Positions 14,631 through 24,037 of a DNA stretch of 64,000 nt are shown here, piece after piece. A program made the translations under genes and the position numbers. The notes beneath the pieces were generated by a model. The model had not been told where the DNA came from. It was given only the letters and a program-made list of their open reading frames with translations, and searched no databases. Each line of letters starts with the position of its first letter. The first letter of the stretch is position 1. This DNA is from an uncultured Microbacterium sp. (GTDB lineage Bacteria > Actinomycetota > Actinomycetes > Actinomycetales > Microbacteriaceae), in contig CAJYHN010000010.1 in the NCBI GenBank assembly GCA_913774665.1, positions 124,001 through 188,000 on the forward strand. The letters are read 5' to 3'.

Positions 14631-15245
14631 TCAGGCCGAGACGATCACCCCGTCGCGCAGGATCGGGACGACGGATGCCGCATCGCGCGCGGCCGAGGCG
14701 AGCACCGCCTCGCGGCGGCCGTCGGCGGCGAGCGCACGGCCGGTGCCGCTGGCCGTCAGCAGGTGGCGGACAGCTCCGCCGAGGGCACGGAACCCTTCTC
14801 CCGCGACCGCGGCGTCGGGAGAGGCGTGGTCGATGCCGAGATCGCCGAGAGCGGCGATGACGGCGCCCGCGCCGAGCAGGTCGTCGACGGCGAAGCGGAG
14901 GCCGTCGGCGTCGGGGTAGCCGGCCGCGATCACCGAGATGCTGGTGCGCTCCCCACGCGAGCGCTGCACCTCGAGCACGTGGGCGGCGACGGCGGCCGCG
15001 TTGCGCAGTCCGCCGACGATGACATGGGCGCCGGCGCTCCCGGCCGAGAGCGCGAGTCCCGCGGCCTCGTGGCCCTCGAGGGGGAGCGTCCCGCCGTCCT
15101 CGATGGCCTCCAGCGCGCGCAGCGACAGCCCCAGCGTCTGCACGACGATCACGACGTGAGCGGGGGCGAGACGCTCCAGCCCCGAGCGGCCCCAGTCCAG
15201 ACGCACCTGGTAGTCGGACTGGGCGAGGGCGGGAGAGGACGGCAT
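14631..15245 (-). CDS. 2-phosphosulfolactate phosphatase (ComB) family protein
   Basis: The 204-residue protein resembles ComB-type phosphatases: a QSDYQVRLDWG start, the VVIVVQTLG strand in place of the usual V.DV.RA.T motif, GGLRNAAAVAAHV, and the late VISAGYPDADGLRFAVDDLLGAGAVIAAL-like block. The family was defined in coenzyme M biosynthesis, but many bacteria that do not make coenzyme M carry members. The altered first motif leaves the activity in doubt. ATG 15245 has TACGAT six bases upstream and no Shine-Dalgarno sequence. It is convergent with the SprT-like gene. Confidence 0.7.
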   Translation of the reverse strand: MPSSPALAQSDYQVRLDWGRSGLERLAPAHVVIVVQTLGLSLRALEAIEDGGTLPLEGHEAAGLALSAGSAGAHVIVGGLRNAAAVAAHVLEVQRSRGERTSISVIAAGYPDADGLRFAVDDLLGAGAVIAALGDLGIDHASPDAAVAGEGFRALGGAVRHLLTASGTGRALAADGRREAVLASAARDAASVVPILRDGVIVSA

Positions 15246-15327
15246 CCCTCGATCGTAAAACGCCCGGCGTGCACCCCTCGCGTCAAGCCGTGCCCGCCGG
15301 CGACCGGGATCGGGCACGATCGAGGTC

Positions 15328-15828
15328 ATGCGCATCCTGCTGAAGTTCGTCATCGACTGCGACCCGGACGCCGCGTGGCGAGCACTGCACTCCCCCCGCG
15401 CCGTCGCGGAGCTGTACGGTCCGCTCCTCGACGTGCAGGCTCTGGGCGAGATGCCGACCTCGTTCGCATCGGGCGACGACGTTCCCGTGCAGATGAGCGT
15501 CGCGGGCCTCGTTCCGGTCGGTCGCCAGCTCATCTCGGTCGCCGACCGCGAGACGAGCGACGGGAACGGGCGCGTCCGCGTCTTCCGCGATTGGGGTGTC
15601 CCCCTGACCGGACCGCTGTCGGTGCTCGACGTATGGGATCACCAGATGGCGGTCTCGGCCGCCCCCGGGGAGCCCGGGCGCACCCTCTGGCGAGAGAGAC
15701 TGACCATCGGCGGCGCCGCGGCCCCGGCCCTGTGGCCGGCGCTCTGGGCCACGTGGCAGTGGCGCGCGGCGCGCATCAGGGCCCTCGCCCCCACGTGGGC
15801 GCACGACCCGGAGAACGACGGCTCCTGA
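15328..15828 (+). CDS. SRPBCC-like hypothetical protein
   Basis: The 166-residue protein opens with a strand and a DPDAAWRAL helix, as in START/SRPBCC ligand-binding folds. It ends with a long amphipathic helix rich in Trp and Arg (WPALWATWQWRAARIRAL), which usually closes the cavity in this fold. No catalytic residues are evident. It is convergent with the response regulator gene, 12 bases away. The family assignment rests on secondary-structure pattern only. Confidence 0.7.
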   Translation: MRILLKFVIDCDPDAAWRALHSPRAVAELYGPLLDVQALGEMPTSFASGDDVPVQMSVAGLVPVGRQLISVADRETSDGNGRVRVFRDWGVPLTGPLSVLDVWDHQMAVSAAPGEPGRTLWRERLTIGGAAAPALWPALWATWQWRAARIRALAPTWAHDPENDGS

Positions 15829-15840
15829 GTCGCCCGCCGC

Positions 15841-16491
15841 TCAGGCGAGGCCGTGGCGATAGGCGAAGACCACGAGTTGCACGCGATCGCGAAGGGCGAG
15901 CTTGGTGAGGATGCGGCTGATGTGCGTCTTCACCGTCGCCTCGGAGAGGAACTCGCGCTCCGCGATCTCGGCGTTGCTGAGCCCCGCCGCGGCGAGGGCG
16001 AAGATCTCGCGCTCGCGATCGGTCAGCGCATCGTAGGCCGCCGGAACCGGCTCTCCTGCCCCGCCGTCGGCGATGTGGGCGAAGAGCTCGCGCGTCGCCT
16101 CAGCGGCGATCACCGCCGAGCCGGCGTGCACGGTGCGCACCGCCGAGAGCAGGAACTCGGGCTCGGAATCCTTCAGTAGGAACCCGCTGGCCCCGCCCTG
16201 GATCGCGCGGGCGGCGGCCTCGTCGAGGTCGAACGTCGTCAGCACCACGACCCGCGGCGCGTCGGGCTCTCGCAGGATCTCGGCCGTCGCCTCCAGGCCG
16301 TCCATGACCGGCATCCGCACATCCATGAGCACGAGGTCGGGACGCGTGGAACGGACGACCTCGACGCCCTCGCGGCCATCCGACGCCTCCCCCACCACGA
16401 CGAGGTCGGGCTGCGAGTCGATCACCATGCGGATTCCGGCGCGGAACAGGGCTTGATCGTCGACGAGGACGATGCGGACGGGGGCGGTCAT
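15841..16491 (-). CDS. NarL/LuxR-family response regulator
   Basis: The 216-residue protein has an N-terminal receiver domain: the acidic pair in VLVDDQALFRAG, the phospho-acceptor Asp near 55 in LVLMDVRMP, Thr in VVLTTFDLD and Lys in GFLLKDSE. The C-terminal LuxR-type DNA-binding domain has LTDREREIFALAAAGLSNAEIA and EATVKTHISRILTKL. It is the partner of the kinase encoded immediately upstream on the same strand, 64 bases away. Its targets are unknown. The start is ATG 16491, which begins the conserved receiver sequence. Confidence 0.92.
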   Translation of the reverse strand: MTAPVRIVLVDDQALFRAGIRMVIDSQPDLVVVGEASDGREGVEVVRSTRPDLVLMDVRMPVMDGLEATAEILREPDAPRVVVLTTFDLDEAAARAIQGGASGFLLKDSEPEFLLSAVRTVHAGSAVIAAEATRELFAHIADGGAGEPVPAAYDALTDREREIFALAAAGLSNAEIAEREFLSEATVKTHISRILTKLALRDRVQLVVFAYRHGLA

Positions 16492-16555
16492 GACGACGGC
16501 TCCTCTCGCGGGTCGGGGGTGGCTCGGCATCCGCTCTGCCCTCTCGCTCGGGCGT

Positions 16556-17725
16556 TCACAGCGGGGAGCCGATCGGGAGGGTGGCGCGCACGACGAACTC
16601 GCCGTACTCGGGCCCCGCGGTCAGGTGACCGCCGACGAGCTGCGCACGCTCGCGCATGCCGATCAGCCCGTGCCCGCCCGACGGAGGGTTCACCGGGGCC
16701 GGGACGGATGCCGTGGCCCGGGCGTTGCGCACCGAGGCGACGACCCGATCGGGCCACCATCCCAGGTGCACCCGCACCCGCGGGTCGACACCGTGACGCA
16801 GGGCGTTGGTGAGCGCCTCCTGCATGATGCGGTACACCGCGAGCTGGATGGCCGCGGGAGGCTCCCCCGGGGGCACGGGGTCGACTTCGACCTCAAGGGC
16901 CACGCCCGCCGCCCGCATCCGCTGGAAGAGGGTGTCGAGGTCGGCGAGAGTCGGCTGCGGCCCCTCCGCCTGCGAGTGCCGCAACTGGGTGAGGAGCAAC
17001 CTCACGTCGGCGAGCGCCGCCCGCGCGGTGGACGAGATCGTCGTCAGCGCCTCGGAGGTCGCGCGCGGATCGGATGCCGCGGCGTACCGGGCGCCGTCGG
17101 CCTGGGCGATGACCACCGCCAGGGAGTGGGCGACGACGTCGTGCATGTCGCGGGCGATGCGGACACGCTCCTGCTCGGCGATCGTCTCGGCCTCGGCCGC
17201 CCGCTGAGCACGGCTGTTCGCCGCGGCCCTCATGGCCGTGCGCACCAGTGCACCCGAGACCCAGGCCAGCATGAGCGCGAAGCCCGCCGCGAGGAAGAGC
17301 GCGATGACGGCGAACCAGTCGTTCCCGTTCGGCGGGGCCTGCAGCCCGCGACCCACGAGGTACAGCGGAACCACGGCCGCTCCGACGATCGCCGAGACGA
17401 ACCCGAACCAGAACACGCGCCGCGAGCCGTACGCCGAGGTTGTATAGAGCACGGCGAAGATCGCGAGGTCGGACGGCGACGGCTGCCGGCCGAACCCCAT
17501 CTGCGCGAGGGCGGCCGCCCACGCCACGCAGAGGGCGAGGCCCGGATGGAGCCGTCGCAGAGCCACCGCCCCCGCGAAGGCGAGCGCGATGAGGGATCCC
17601 GCGACGTTGTCGATCGGGGTCGCGCTCGCGACCAGCTCGATCGCGAGGGCCACCAGGAAGAACACCACGGCGATACCGAGGTCGGTGACCAGCTGATAGC
17701 GGGTGAGCGGGCGCAGAGCGAACAT
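16556..17725 (-). CDS. Two-component sensor histidine kinase (HisKA_3 type)
   Basis: The 389-residue protein has an N-terminal membrane domain with about five or six hydrophobic segments (residues ~12-165). A coiled coil leads to the phospho-acceptor motif ARDMHDVVAHSL with His near 195. The ATPase domain shows YRIMQEALTNALRH (N box) and GHGLIGMRERAQL (G box). There is no large extracellular loop, so it probably senses a membrane-related or intramembrane cue, as in the DesK/LiaS type. It is transcribed before the NarL-type regulator. TAGCGT lies seven bases before ATG 17725. Confidence 0.9.
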   Translation of the reverse strand: MFALRPLTRYQLVTDLGIAVVFFLVALAIELVASATPIDNVAGSLIALAFAGAVALRRLHPGLALCVAWAAALAQMGFGRQPSPSDLAIFAVLYTTSAYGSRRVFWFGFVSAIVGAAVVPLYLVGRGLQAPPNGNDWFAVIALFLAAGFALMLAWVSGALVRTAMRAAANSRAQRAAEAETIAEQERVRIARDMHDVVAHSLAVVIAQADGARYAAASDPRATSEALTTISSTARAALADVRLLLTQLRHSQAEGPQPTLADLDTLFQRMRAAGVALEVEVDPVPPGEPPAAIQLAVYRIMQEALTNALRHGVDPRVRVHLGWWPDRVVASVRNARATASVPAPVNPPSGGHGLIGMRERAQLVGGHLTAGPEYGEFVVRATLPIGSPL

Positions 17726-17833
17726 CACGGCCACGCTACGCGGGCCGGCGGGGCGGGGCATCCCTCGCGGGATGTATCCCGCCGTCACCCGTCGTGCGGA
17801 TGAGCCGCGTGACCGGGCCGCGCGGCCGGCGGG

Positions 17834-18322
17834 TCACGCCGGATAGTCGGCGGGCTCGATCGGCCGCGCCTCGAAGAAGGTCTGCAGCACCACGGTCGTG
17901 CGCGTGTTCACCTGAGCCGCGGCGCGGATGTCGCGGATCAGCTCTTCGAGATCGCGGGGCGTCGGCACGCGGACGAACAGCATGTAGGCCGCCTCGCCCG
18001 CGATCGAGTGGCACGCCTCGATCGGGGTCAGATGGGCCAGGAGTTCGGGGGCGTTGTCGGGCTGCGCGGGATCGAGGGGCGTGATCTCGACGAAAGCGGC
18101 GAGGGGGCGCCCGAGGGCCTCGGCATCGAGGATCGGACGGTAGCCCTTCACGATGCCGCGCGCCTCGAGCCGGCGCAGGCGGGATTGCACCGCCGACACC
18201 GACAGCCCGACGCGCTCCGAGAGGTGCGAGAGCGTCGCCCGCGCGTCGACGGAGATCTCTCGGACGATGGCCGCATCGACGGAGTCCTCGAGGCGAGGGG
18301 CGCGGGAGGAGGCCTCGGTCAT
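17834..18322 (-). CDS. Lrp/AsnC-family transcriptional regulator
   Basis: The 162-residue protein has the AsnC winged-helix domain: LEDSVDAAIVREISVDARATL, then ERVGLSVSAVQSRLRRLEARGIVKGY. A RAM ligand-binding domain follows (AAFVEITP, then the C-terminal RTTVVLQTFFEA). Such regulators bind amino acids and often control an adjacent divergent gene. Here that is the DUF6421-SDR pair, with 108 bases between the starts containing an AT-rich block at 18371-18410. ATG 18322 has TACTGT seven bases upstream. The longer frame to 18391 would cover that control region. Confidence 0.88.
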   Translation of the reverse strand: MTEASSRAPRLEDSVDAAIVREISVDARATLSHLSERVGLSVSAVQSRLRRLEARGIVKGYRPILDAEALGRPLAAFVEITPLDPAQPDNAPELLAHLTPIEACHSIAGEAAYMLFVRVPTPRDLEELIRDIRAAAQVNTRTTVVLQTFFEARPIEPADYPA

Positions 18323-18370
18323 GCGGTCGACAGTATCAGCGGTGCCGCGGGCCGCTCTGGCGGGCTCCGT

Positions 18371-18410
18371 AAGTTTTCCGTTAGCATCCATCTTCAGCAG
18401 GAATTTTTAC
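18371..18410. promoter_or_regulatory. AT-rich control region between Lrp gene and DUF6421 gene
   Basis: This block has far lower GC than its surroundings and contains AAGTTTTCCGTTAGCATCC and GAATTTTTAC. It is the obvious place for an Lrp-type operator and the promoter of the 18431 gene. I could not define an exact palindrome. Confidence 0.3.
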
Positions 18411-18430
18411 AGCACAGAATGGAGGATGCC

Positions 18431-19828
18431 ATGACCATCGCCACGCCCACCCGTGCCGCCGACGATCTGATTGCCGACCACGGCATCGACACGGTCGAGC
18501 AGACCCCCGCCTGGACCCAGCTGAAGAGCGCTGCCACCGCCCTGCAGTCGCTGCAGGCCAGAGACGGCTCCGTCGAGGACACCGCCGCGGCCACGCCCCT
18601 GCTCGACGACCTCATCGCCGCCATCGAGGCCCTCGCTCCCCTCTTCCCCCACGATCGGGCCTACCTCGCAGCCTCCGTCGCCGACTTCCGCCGGTGGCGT
18701 GACGATGGTCTCGGTGTACCCGACTTCCTGGACTCCCTCGTCGCCTTCCAACCACAGGAGCACCGGGTCGACGGCATCCGCCACCTCGTCGTGTTCCCGA
18801 TGTACACGCAGAACGGCTCGAGCGACCGGCACATCGAAGCCCTCATCGTCGAGGCGATCTGGCCCGAGTTCATCGCGCGGCTCGAGACCGAGTACACCAA
18901 CCGCCTGTTCGTCTCGCTCCGTCTGATCGACTTCACCTCGGGCTACGACACGAACTCGGCGGTGCTCTTCCCCGAGACCGTCGCCATGCGCGAGATCCCG
19001 ACCTTCACCTGGGGCGCGATCTTCCAGGACCGCGAAGCGGCGCGGTATCGCCGCGTGACGCGCGCCGCCGCCGACATCACCAAGCTCGAGCTGCCCGCCG
19101 CCGCCGCCCGCATGCTCGACGACCAGGCGCTCACCGAGCAGACGTTCGTCATGTGGGACCTCATCCACGACCGCACGCACATGCGGGGCGACCTGCCGTT
19201 CGACCCGTTCATGATCAAGCAGCGGATGCCGTTCTTCCTCTACTCGCTCGAGGAGCTGCGCTGCGACCTCACCGCCTTCCGCGAGTGCGTCTCGCTGCAG
19301 GCGCGTCTCTCGGCGCGCGACGACCTGGACGCCGCGGAGAAGGCGATGCTCGAGCACGCCGAGCTGGTGCAGTACGCCGTGATCTTCGACCGCATCTTCC
19401 GCTTCGCCATCACCGGCTCGCGGGTGCGCAACTACGACGGTCTCGGCGGGCAGCTGCTGTTCGCGTGGCTGCACCAGCACCGGGTGCTGCACTGGACCGA
19501 CACCTCGCTCGCCTTCGACTGGGACGAGGTGCCCGCCGCCGTCATCGCCCTCGCGGACGCGATCGACGAGCTCTACTGGCGCTCGATCGACCGCCCGAAG
19601 GTCGCGCACTGGCTCGCCGCGTACGACCTCGTGCGCGCCGTCGTCACCCCGCACCCCGCTTCGGCGTGGGCGCGCGGGCTGTCCGACGAAGTGCTCGCGG
19701 GGCTGCCGAAGGGCTACACCGACGCCGTCCTCGACGACGAGTTCCCCCTGTCGATGTTCTTCGAAGCGCTCGAGAAGAAGATGCGGCCGGTCATCGCGTC
19801 GACCGCGGGCATCCGCGGGACGGACTGA
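18431..19828 (+). CDS. DUF6421 family protein
   Basis: The 465-residue protein belongs, as far as I can recognise, to the uncharacterised actinobacterial DUF6421 family. ATG 18431 is preferred over 18419 because GGAGG is five bases upstream of it. The protein is soluble, with no signal or membrane segment. The most conserved-looking stretch is WDLIHDRTHMRG, then LPFDPFMIKQRMPFF and YSLEELRCDLTAFRE. Its two His residues and the later Glu/Asp pairs would suit a metal site. It is followed eight bases later by an SDR gene and preceded by a divergent Lrp regulator, which suggests an amino-acid-responsive enzymatic module. Function is unknown. Confidence 0.85.
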   Translation: MTIATPTRAADDLIADHGIDTVEQTPAWTQLKSAATALQSLQARDGSVEDTAAATPLLDDLIAAIEALAPLFPHDRAYLAASVADFRRWRDDGLGVPDFLDSLVAFQPQEHRVDGIRHLVVFPMYTQNGSSDRHIEALIVEAIWPEFIARLETEYTNRLFVSLRLIDFTSGYDTNSAVLFPETVAMREIPTFTWGAIFQDREAARYRRVTRAAADITKLELPAAAARMLDDQALTEQTFVMWDLIHDRTHMRGDLPFDPFMIKQRMPFFLYSLEELRCDLTAFRECVSLQARLSARDDLDAAEKAMLEHAELVQYAVIFDRIFRFAITGSRVRNYDGLGGQLLFAWLHQHRVLHWTDTSLAFDWDEVPAAVIALADAIDELYWRSIDRPKVAHWLAAYDLVRAVVTPHPASAWARGLSDEVLAGLPKGYTDAVLDDEFPLSMFFEALEKKMRPVIASTAGIRGTD

Positions 19829-19835
19829 CCGTCGC

Positions 19836-20549
19836 ATGGATCCCCTCACGACGGCCCCCGCACCCGCCGCGCACGAGCGAGTGCGGGGGCGTCTCGTGCT
19901 GCTGGCCGGCGGAACGAGCGCGGCCGGTCGGGCCTGCGCACGCGCCCTCGTCGAGGCGGGGGCGCGTGTCGTGATCGTCGGATCGAACGCCGATCGGCTG
20001 GCCGCTGCCGCCGCATCCGCCCCGGGCTCGCTGACCGAGCAGTGCGACCTGACCGACCCCGACGCCGTCGCGGCCCTGCGCGCGCGCGTGCACGACGCGC
20101 ACGGCCCGGTCGACGGCGTCGTGCACCTCGTGGGCGGGTGGCGCGGCGGAGGCGGGCTGGCCGGGCAGAGCGACGAGGATCTCGCCGTGCTGCTGCGATC
20201 GTTCACCGCGCTGCGGAACGTGAGCCGCACCTTCGACGACGATCTGCGCTCCTCGGAGGCCGGACGTCTCGCGATCGTCTCGTCTACGGCCGTTGCGCGC
20301 CCCCTCGCCGGAGGTGCCAACTACGCGGCGGTGAAGGCCGCGAGCGAGGCCTGGACGCGGGCCGCCGCGCAGGGCTACGCGAAGCACGCGCGAGACGGCG
20401 CACGCGAGCTCTCGGCCGCCGGGGTGATCTTCCGGGTGCGGAGCCTGGACGGTCTCGAGCACGCCCTGGCCTCGGCCGTCGTGGCCCTGTGGGACGACGA
20501 CGCCGCGGCGTGGAACGACGTCGTCATCGAGATCGGGGCCGGCGGCTAG
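19836..20549 (+). CDS. Short-chain dehydrogenase/reductase (SDR)
   Basis: The 237-residue protein has an SDR fold. The nucleotide loop is LLAGGTSAAGRACA (a G-rich variant of TGxxxGIG, residues ~22-35). The catalytic residues are in IVSSTAVARP and in NYAAVKAASEAW (Tyr and Lys four apart), and HLVGGWRGGG stands in place of NNAG. The first ~18 residues form a flexible extension. The gap to the DUF6421 gene is only eight bases, so the two are co-expressed and probably act on the same substrate, which is unknown. Confidence 0.88.
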   Translation: MDPLTTAPAPAAHERVRGRLVLLAGGTSAAGRACARALVEAGARVVIVGSNADRLAAAAASAPGSLTEQCDLTDPDAVAALRARVHDAHGPVDGVVHLVGGWRGGGGLAGQSDEDLAVLLRSFTALRNVSRTFDDDLRSSEAGRLAIVSSTAVARPLAGGANYAAVKAASEAWTRAAAQGYAKHARDGARELSAAGVIFRVRSLDGLEHALASAVVALWDDDAAAWNDVVIEIGAGG

Positions 20550-20735
20550 ACCGCACCCCCCTCGGGGTCGGCCTCGGCCGTCCGGTGCTGCCGGGAGAAG
20601 ACGCGACCCCAGGGTCTCGAAGGGGACGACCTTCGGGACGACCGTCTGCTCCGTCGCCTCGGTCGGATTTCGCGCGACGGTGAACCGGGGGGCCGACGTC
20701 GACGAGGGGCCGGTCGAACGGTGGATCCTCGGGGG

Positions 20736-23700
20736 TCAGTCGATGAGGCTCCGGATGTCCGCCGCCGTCAGGCGGGTGCCGCCACCGAACGTCTCGCCCT
20801 CACCGCCGTCGAGAACGCGGGAGAAGAGCTCGGCCTTCGTCTCGCGCAGGGTCACCACCTTCTGCTCGATGGTGTCGGCGGCCACGAGCCGGTAGACGAT
20901 CACGGGACGGGTCTGCCCGATGCGGTGGGCGCGATCGATGGCCTGGTCTTCGACCGCGGGGTTCCACCACGGGTCGAGGAGCACCACGTAGTCCGCCTCC
21001 ACGAGATTGAGACCCACCCCGCCGGCCTTGAGCGAGATGAAGAACGCCGGGTCGTCGCCCTCGCGGAAGCGGTCGATCTCGACCTGTCGGTGCGTGGTGG
21101 CGCCGTCGAGATAGCCGGACGCGAGACCCGCCTCCGTGCATCTTTCTCGAGCCGCGCGCAGGAAGCGCGTGAACTGACTGAGGACGAGGACACGGTGCCC
21201 CTCGGCAGCGGCCTCGGTCACGAGTTCGACCAGGGCGTCGAGCTTCGCGGACGGAGCCTCCCCCTCGTCGACCAACGCCGGATCGAGAGCGAGCTGGCGC
21301 AGCATCGTCAGCGAGCGGAAGATCGCGAAGCGATTGCCCTCGGCATCGTCGAGCAGGCCCAGCAGGCGCTGACGCTCACGGTGGAAGCGGCGGTCGTACA
21401 GCTTGCGGTGCGTCGGGTGCAGGGTCACCTCGACCACGGTCTCCTGCTTCGAGGGGAGCTCGGCCGCGACGAGTTCTTTCGTTCGTCGCAACAGGAACGG
21501 GCGGATCCGTCGGCGGAGCAGGTCGAGACGCGCGGAGTCGGAGTGCTTCTCGATGGGCGTGCGGTACATCGCGGTGAAGGACTCGCGAGTGCCCAGCAGC
21601 CCCGGTGCGACGAGAGACATGAGCGCCCAGAGCTCGAGGAGGTTGTTCTCCATGGGCGTGCCCGTGACGACGAGGGTGAAGGGCACCGAGAGAGAGCGCG
21701 CCGCGCGATAGCCCCGCGAGGAGGGATTCTTGATCTGCTGCGCCTCGTCGAGCACGAGTCCCGACCACTCGACCTCGGCGTACTGCTCCTGCTCGAGACG
21801 GAACAGCGCATAACTCGTGACCACCACGTGCGCACCGGCGGCGGCCTCGGAGATGGGGATCGAACGTCGCGCCTGCGTCGAGGAGACAGTCGCCACCCGC
21901 AGTCCCGGAGCGAACGCGGCGCACTCGCGGGCCCAGTTGCCCACGACACTCGTCGGCGCCACGATCAGGAACGGGGCCATCTCGGGGTCGGACTCGCGGG
22001 CGACCTCCATCATCGCGATCGCCTGCACGGTCTTGCCGAGTCCCATGTCGTCGGCGAGGACACCGCCGAGTCCCTGCGTGCGGAGGAAGTGCAGCCAGTC
22101 CAGGCCCGAGCGTTGATAGTCGCGCAGGGTGGCTCGCAGACCCTCGGGGGACGCGACAGGGGTGAGAGCGGCCTCATCGGTGAGACCGCGGACGCGCAGC
22201 CACCACTCCGCCTCCTGCGCCGCGAGGAGGCCCAGCTCGGACAGGTCGTCCCACAGACCGACGTTGTAGCGGTTGAGCTTCAATCCGCCGTCGGGGCGGT
22301 CGGCGAGTGTGCGCGCCTCGTCGATGACCGCGCGCAAGCGGTCGAAGGCGGGGGTGTCCAGTCGGACGTAGGACCCGTCGTCCAGGAAGAGAGCCCGGTC
22401 GCCCACGACCAGCGCGGTGTACAGCGCGGAGAAGTCGACCTCGGCCTCGCCCACCGTGACACGCGCGTGCAGGTCGAACCAGTCGCTGCCGTCGTCGTCG
22501 CCGGTACGCACCTCCACGGAAGCCGGCTCGGCCGCCACGCGATAGGGCACGGCGCCGTCGGCGACGTTCACTCGGACGTGAGCCAGAGCCCGCAGTCGCG
22601 GCAGCCCCTCGGCGACGAAGATCGCCGCGTCAGCGGGGGTCCACACGCGCGGCGGGGTGGTGCCCGAGGGGATCGGTGGCGAAACGTCGACGCCCAGCTC
22701 CACCGCGATGGCCGCCACCGCGTCCCACACCGCGGCCTCGTGCGCCGCGTCGCGCCGGCCGTCGGTGGACGAGCGGTCCCACCGGACGGTGACGGACGCG
22801 CGGCTGCCTCGGTGGTCGACGGAGAGCTCCAGAACAGGACGCGGCGGAGGCGGCAGGTCGACCGTGCCCCTCGGGGACACCACGGGGGCCTCGAGCTGCA
22901 AGCGCGGAAGGTACTCGTGCAGGAATACCTCGGAACCCCCGTCGACGGTGAGAGCGCCCGGTCGCGCCAACAGCCCCCGGACGGCGCCCGTCACCGGCGT
23001 CGCCAGGCGCGCGAGGGTGAACCTCTCGTCGTCACCGTCGCGATCCGCCGCGAAGGCGACGGCGACGGCAGGGTCGCCCACAACCCACGACGGCAGAGAC
23101 GCGACGTCGTCTTCGACACCCTCGAGGATCCCTCGCACGTGCAGGGTCGAGCCGCGTCGGTCGACGGCGACCGCGGCCGTCACCTCGGGCTCGAGAATCC
23201 GCACCGGGTGGTGCGCGCCCGAGGCCGACACGAGGGGAACCCCGGCCGCGACGACGGCTTCGAGTTGCATCCAGAGCGAGTGCGGGGGGACGGCGGAGAG
23301 TGGCATCCATTCGTCGGAGAGGAACGCGCCGTTCCCCGAGCGGCCGAGGCGGCCCAGGCTGTCGAGGGCGGCGCGCGCCCGCGGGTCGGCGGAGAGCAGC
23401 GACAGCCCCGACCATCCGGCGCGCCCCTTGATCCAGGTACCGCGCGTCCCCCGCATGCCGGGGCGGGCGGTGAGCGTCAGCGCGGTACTGCGTCCGTGGC
23501 CTCCGCCGCGCCGGATCGCGAGGAAGAGGCACAGGTCGACAGCCTGCTCGTCGTCGACCGGTGAGCCGACCGTGAGCAATTCGTCGAGGGTGCGCTGCCA
23601 CTCGGGGCGCGGGGGCCGGCCGGCCGAGATCATCCGATCGAAGAGCACCACTGCCGCGGCGCACGAGTGCTCGCACTCGGGACCGCGGCCGCACGAGCAC

Positions 23701-23912
23701 CAGCCGGACACGCGCGTGAAATCCGTGGGCACTCGCAGTTCGAGGTGCTCATAGCCCGCTGCTCCGAACGACTGCGCAGAGACGACGAGAACGCCGTCGT
23801 ACGCCTTCACGTCACCGACTTCGACCGAGCCGTAGACGAGGAGCCGGTCAGCGCGCGACATCGCCGCCGGGGAGAAGATCTCGCCGGCGATGCTGAGCGC
23901 CTCGGGGTCCAT
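20736..23912 (-). CDS. SNF2-family helicase with N-terminal SWIM zinc finger
   Basis: The 1058-residue protein starts with a SWIM finger, Cys72, Cys74, Cys80 and His82 (CSCGRGPECEH). About 500 residues of beta-rich bacterial SNF2-specific sequence follow. The Snf2 ATPase core has DDMGLGKTVQ (motif I, ~620), LDEAQQIKN (motif II, ~719), VVTGTPMENN (motif III) and the C-terminal HRIGQTRPVIVYRLV (motif VI). It would be a DNA translocase that remodels protein-DNA or RNA polymerase complexes. No restriction or defence genes adjoin it. ATG 23912 is chosen with GGAG five bases upstream. A GTG two codons earlier overlaps that site. Confidence 0.93.
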   Translation of the reverse strand: MDPEALSIAGEIFSPAAMSRADRLLVYGSVEVGDVKAYDGVLVVSAQSFGAAGYEHLELRVPTDFTRVSGWCSCGRGPECEHSCAAAVVLFDRMISAGRPPRPEWQRTLDELLTVGSPVDDEQAVDLCLFLAIRRGGGHGRSTALTLTARPGMRGTRGTWIKGRAGWSGLSLLSADPRARAALDSLGRLGRSGNGAFLSDEWMPLSAVPPHSLWMQLEAVVAAGVPLVSASGAHHPVRILEPEVTAAVAVDRRGSTLHVRGILEGVEDDVASLPSWVVGDPAVAVAFAADRDGDDERFTLARLATPVTGAVRGLLARPGALTVDGGSEVFLHEYLPRLQLEAPVVSPRGTVDLPPPPRPVLELSVDHRGSRASVTVRWDRSSTDGRRDAAHEAAVWDAVAAIAVELGVDVSPPIPSGTTPPRVWTPADAAIFVAEGLPRLRALAHVRVNVADGAVPYRVAAEPASVEVRTGDDDGSDWFDLHARVTVGEAEVDFSALYTALVVGDRALFLDDGSYVRLDTPAFDRLRAVIDEARTLADRPDGGLKLNRYNVGLWDDLSELGLLAAQEAEWWLRVRGLTDEAALTPVASPEGLRATLRDYQRSGLDWLHFLRTQGLGGVLADDMGLGKTVQAIAMMEVARESDPEMAPFLIVAPTSVVGNWARECAAFAPGLRVATVSSTQARRSIPISEAAAGAHVVVTSYALFRLEQEQYAEVEWSGLVLDEAQQIKNPSSRGYRAARSLSVPFTLVVTGTPMENNLLELWALMSLVAPGLLGTRESFTAMYRTPIEKHSDSARLDLLRRRIRPFLLRRTKELVAAELPSKQETVVEVTLHPTHRKLYDRRFHRERQRLLGLLDDAEGNRFAIFRSLTMLRQLALDPALVDEGEAPSAKLDALVELVTEAAAEGHRVLVLSQFTRFLRAARERCTEAGLASGYLDGATTHRQVEIDRFREGDDPAFFISLKAGGVGLNLVEADYVVLLDPWWNPAVEDQAIDRAHRIGQTRPVIVYRLVAADTIEQKVVTLRETKAELFSRVLDGGEGETFGGGTRLTAADIRSLID

Positions 23913-24037
23913 GTGCACTCCGTCATTCTTCCCGGCCCACCGACATCCCGGCGCCGCCGGGGGCGGGGAAGGGGAGAACGCTCCGAGACGCGTCCCTGGG
24001 GAGGAGGGGCACGTCCGCCGGTCGTTACGCTGGAGAA

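Noticed and set aside
20550-20735. Terminator or small RNA between the SDR and SNF2 genes
   Set aside because: The 186 bases hold no perfect stem longer than a few bases and no promoter pair that I could support.
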